Part shown: positions 5,062 to 6,528 of the stretch, piece by piece
How positions within the stretch are numbered: position 1 is the stretch's first letter
How the letters are laid out: every line of letters begins with the position of its first letter
NCBI GenBank assembly: GCA_030447005.1
Contig: JAUJME010000090.1
Location: 1-6,528 of the forward strand
Length of the DNA: 6,528 nucleotides
Direction: 5' to 3'
Source: Solirubrobacteraceae bacterium
GTDB lineage: Bacteria > Actinomycetota > Thermoleophilia > Solirubrobacterales > Solirubrobacteraceae
The notes under the pieces: generated by a model
The model's database searches: none
Told to the model about the DNA's origin: nothing
The model's input: the letters and a program-made list of their open reading frames with translations, nothing else
Translations under genes and position numbers: made by a program

Positions 5062-6075
5062 ATGCTCACGGTCCCCCTCACCTCGCTCTCGCACGGCGCC
5101 GGCTGCGGCTGCAAGATCCCGGCGGCCGGTTTGCGCCCGATCCTCGCGGGGCTCCCCCGCCCGGCCGACCCGCGGGTGCTGGTGGGCTCGGACACCGCCG
5201 ACGACGCCGGCGTGGTGCGCCTCCGCGACGACCTGGCGATCGTTCAGACGGCCGATTTCTTCACCCCGATCGTCGACGACCCGTACGCCTTCGGCCGCAT
5301 CGCGGCGACCAACGCGCTCTCCGACGTCTACGCGATGGGCGGCGAGCCGGTCTCGGCGCTCAACCTGGTCGCCTTTCCCCTCGCCACGCTCGGCGAGGAG
5401 ACGCTCGCGGAGATCCTGCGCGGGGGCGCGGACGCCGCCGCGGCGGCGGGCGCGGCGGTCGTCGGCGGCCACTCGATCGACGACCCCGAGCCCAAGTACG
5501 GCATGGCGGTGACGGGGACGGTCCATCCGGACGAGATCCTCACCAACGCGGGCGGCCGGCCGGGCGACGTGCTCGTGTTGAGCAAGCCGCTCGGCGCCGG
5601 GACGGTGGCGACCGCCATCAAGCGCGGCCTCGCCGGCGCCGGGCTGATCGAGCGCGCGATCGAGGTCATGACGACGCTCAACGACCGCGCGGCCCGCCAG
5701 GCGCGGGCCGCCGGCGCCCACGCGCTCACCGACGTCACCGGGTTCGGGCTGCTCGGCCACCTCCACGAGCTCGCCGAGGCCAGCGGGGTCGCGGCGGTGC
5801 TCCAGGCGGAGGCGATCCCGGCGATCGACGGCGTGCTCGAGCTGCTGGAGGGCGACCAGGCCCTGGCCGGCGGCTCCAAGCGCAACCGGGCCGACGCCGA
5901 GACCTTCACGGAGTGGGCGAGCACGGTCCCGGAGGTCCGCCGGCGCCTGGCGGCCGACGCCATGACCTCCGGAGGGCTGCTCGCCGCGGTGCCGGCGGGC
6001 CGCGAGGGGGAGATGGACGGCTGGGTGGTCGGGCGGCTGGAGGCGGGCGTGGCCGGGCGGTTGCGGGTGGTGTGA
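5062..6075 (+). CDS. selD: Selenophosphate synthetase (selenide, water dikinase)
   Basis: The 337-residue product is a full-length SelD, which makes selenophosphate from selenide and ATP, releasing AMP and phosphate. Selenophosphate is the selenium donor for selenocysteine tRNA, 2-selenouridine and some molybdenum enzymes. The N-terminal H-G-A-G-C-G-C-K carries C15 (E. coli Cys17) and K18 (Lys20). The catalytic position is Cys, not selenocysteine. The aspartates of the Mg/ATP site are present: D48 (TADDAGV), D65 (TADFFTPIVDD), D88 (NALSDVYAMGG) and D224 (LTDVTGFGLLGHL), as is G-G-H-S-I-D-D-P-E-P at 135-144. The usual D-P-Q-T-S-G-G-L-L is D-A-M-T-S-G-G-L-L here, a mild change. ATG 5062 has only AGG at 5-7 nt as a ribosome site, and CATCAT stands 8 nt upstream as a poor -10 match. 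No selA, selB, selC or mnmH is in the window. The stop is followed at once by a hairpin. Confidence 0.97.
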   Translation: MLTVPLTSLSHGAGCGCKIPAAGLRPILAGLPRPADPRVLVGSDTADDAGVVRLRDDLAIVQTADFFTPIVDDPYAFGRIAATNALSDVYAMGGEPVSALNLVAFPLATLGEETLAEILRGGADAAAAAGAAVVGGHSIDDPEPKYGMAVTGTVHPDEILTNAGGRPGDVLVLSKPLGAGTVATAIKRGLAGAGLIERAIEVMTTLNDRAARQARAAGAHALTDVTGFGLLGHLHELAEASGVAAVLQAEAIPAIDGVLELLEGDQALAGGSKRNRADAETFTEWASTVPEVRRRLAADAMTSGGLLAAVPAGREGEMDGWVVGRLEAGVAGRLRVV

Positions 6076-6076
6076 C

Positions 6077-6143
6077 TGGCGAGGGCGGCGGATCGACCGG
6101 CGTCTTGTGCCACGGGTGACCGATCCGCCGCGCGTTCTCGCCA
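6077..6143. terminator. Long imperfect hairpin between convergent genes, probable bidirectional terminator
   Basis: TGGCGAG (6077-6083) pairs with CTCGCCA (6137-6143). Inside it GCGGCGGATCG (6085-6095) pairs perfectly with CGATCCGCCGC (6121-6131), giving 18 base pairs interrupted by 1 nt on the left and 5 on the right. The 25-nt loop can add ACC/GGT and GGC/GCC pairs. It starts one base after the selD stop and lies 33 bp beyond the stop of the convergent membrane-protein gene. No T-run follows on either strand, as is common for actinobacterial terminators. A structured RNA or protein-binding site is possible. Confidence 0.55.
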
Positions 6144-6176
6144 CGCGCGTCACCAGCCGCCATTGACGTCCGAGCG

Positions 6177-6528
6177 TCAGTCCCGGCGCAGCTTCGCCAG
6201 CGGCAGCCCGAGCACGAGGCCGGCCGCCGCGCCGCCGAGCCCGGCGAGGGGGTGCGCCTCGACCGTCGCGATCGGGAGCGCGAGGAGCACGGCGGCGAAG
6301 ACCGCCACGCCGAGCAGGTCCCCCTCGGTCTCCTCCCCGCGGCGGCGCTCGAGCAGCTCGGGGACGAGCCAGGCGCACAGCAGCGCCAGCGCCGCCGAGT
6401 TGCCGCCCACGGCGAGCGGCACGTCGTCGGCGAGGACGGCGAGGGCCGATCCCGCCGCGGCGCCGAGGAGATAGACGAGCACCGGCGCCCACAGGCCGTG
6501 GCGGCGCTCGAGCAGCCAGCCGAAGAGC
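6177..6528 (-). CDS. Rhomboid-family-like membrane protein, C-terminal part (cut by right edge)
   Basis: An open frame runs from the right edge to TGA 6177-6179 and encodes the last 116 residues of an integral membrane protein; no stop separates the visible start at 6482 from the edge, so the gene continues outside. The segment begins L-F-G-W-L-L-E-R-R-H-G, the typical end of the rhomboid L1 region, followed by a helix (VLVYLLGAAAGSALAVL), then V-G-G-N-S-A-A-L-A-L-L at 40-50, a charged loop (ERRRGEETEGD, 60-70) and two more hydrophobic helices ending G-L-G-G-A-A-A-G-L-V-L-G at 96-107. In active rhomboids the first motif is G-x-S-G-A and the last is H-x-G-G. Here the aligned positions are N43 and G96, although S44 and H92 are close by. 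It may therefore be a non-proteolytic relative. The short basic tail K-L-R-R-D ends the protein. The family is inferred from motif pattern only. Confidence 0.68.
   Translation of the reverse strand, partial: LFGWLLERRHGLWAPVLVYLLGAAAGSALAVLADDVPLAVGGNSAALALLCAWLVPELLERRRGEETEGDLLGVAVFAAVLLALPIATVEAHPLAGLGGAAAGLVLGLPLAKLRRD

Noticed and set aside
5104..5112. Selenocysteine at the SelD active site
   Set aside because: The codons at the motif are ordinary TGC Cys codons, and no in-frame TGA occurs before the terminal stop.
6077..6143. A tRNA, such as selC (selenocysteine tRNA), downstream of selD
   Set aside because: The 7-bp outer stem resembles an acceptor stem, but there is no T-loop sequence, D-arm or anticodon arm, and the inner 11-bp stem is incompatible with a cloverleaf.
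5050..6492. A 480-codon minus-strand frame
   Set aside because: It is antisense to selD, whose catalytic motifs are unmistakable, and its translation is low-complexity and Arg-rich.

Overview
The window is very GC-rich, with third codon positions almost entirely G or C, and densely packed with short intergenic gaps and GTG starts. Several starts look leaderless. This points to a high-GC actinobacterium. The mix of an R2lox-like oxidase, a free-standing Lrp/AsnC ligand-binding domain, a BAAT-like acyl-CoA hydrolase relative and selD would fit a Thermoleophilia/Solirubrobacterales-type genome, but that placement is inference from gene content only.

Layout, left to right. The tail of an unidentified protein (+, 3-272) runs into the 3' end of an R2-like ligand-binding oxidase gene (-, 241-1158). 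Upstream of that, on the same strand, is an endonuclease/exonuclease/phosphatase-fold enzyme (-, 1222-1995). This is divergent from a MOSC-domain gene (+, 2016-2558). The MOSC gene is followed after 17 bp, across a perfect 8-bp hairpin, by a shrunken BAAT-family protein (+, 2576-3262) whose catalytic core appears to be missing. That gene converges with, and overlaps by 11 bp, a four-gene minus-strand operon. Read from its promoter the operon encodes: a 112-residue helical protein of unknown function (4702-5040), a UPF0173 metallo-beta-lactamase-fold hydrolase (4015-4692), a free-standing RAM (Lrp/AsnC ligand-binding) domain (3743-4018) and a lipoprotein with a cupredoxin-like domain (3252-3746). 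The last two junctions are both GTGA start/stop overlaps, so these three proteins should be translationally coupled.

Divergent from this operon, across only 21 bp, is selD (selenophosphate synthetase, 5062-6075). Between selD and the convergent gene at the right edge lies a strong imperfect hairpin (6077-6143), probably a shared terminator. The right-edge gene (-, 6177-6528, cut by the window) looks like a rhomboid-family membrane protein in which both catalytic positions seem to be replaced.

The most unusual points are the BAAT-like protein with an apparent internal deletion, the coupled hydrolase/RAM/lipoprotein operon headed by an unknown helical protein, the putative rhomboid pseudoprotease, and the repeated arrangement of a -10 hexamer, 8 nt and a GTG start at two minus-strand genes. 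I see no CRISPR array, insertion sequence, tRNA or rRNA.
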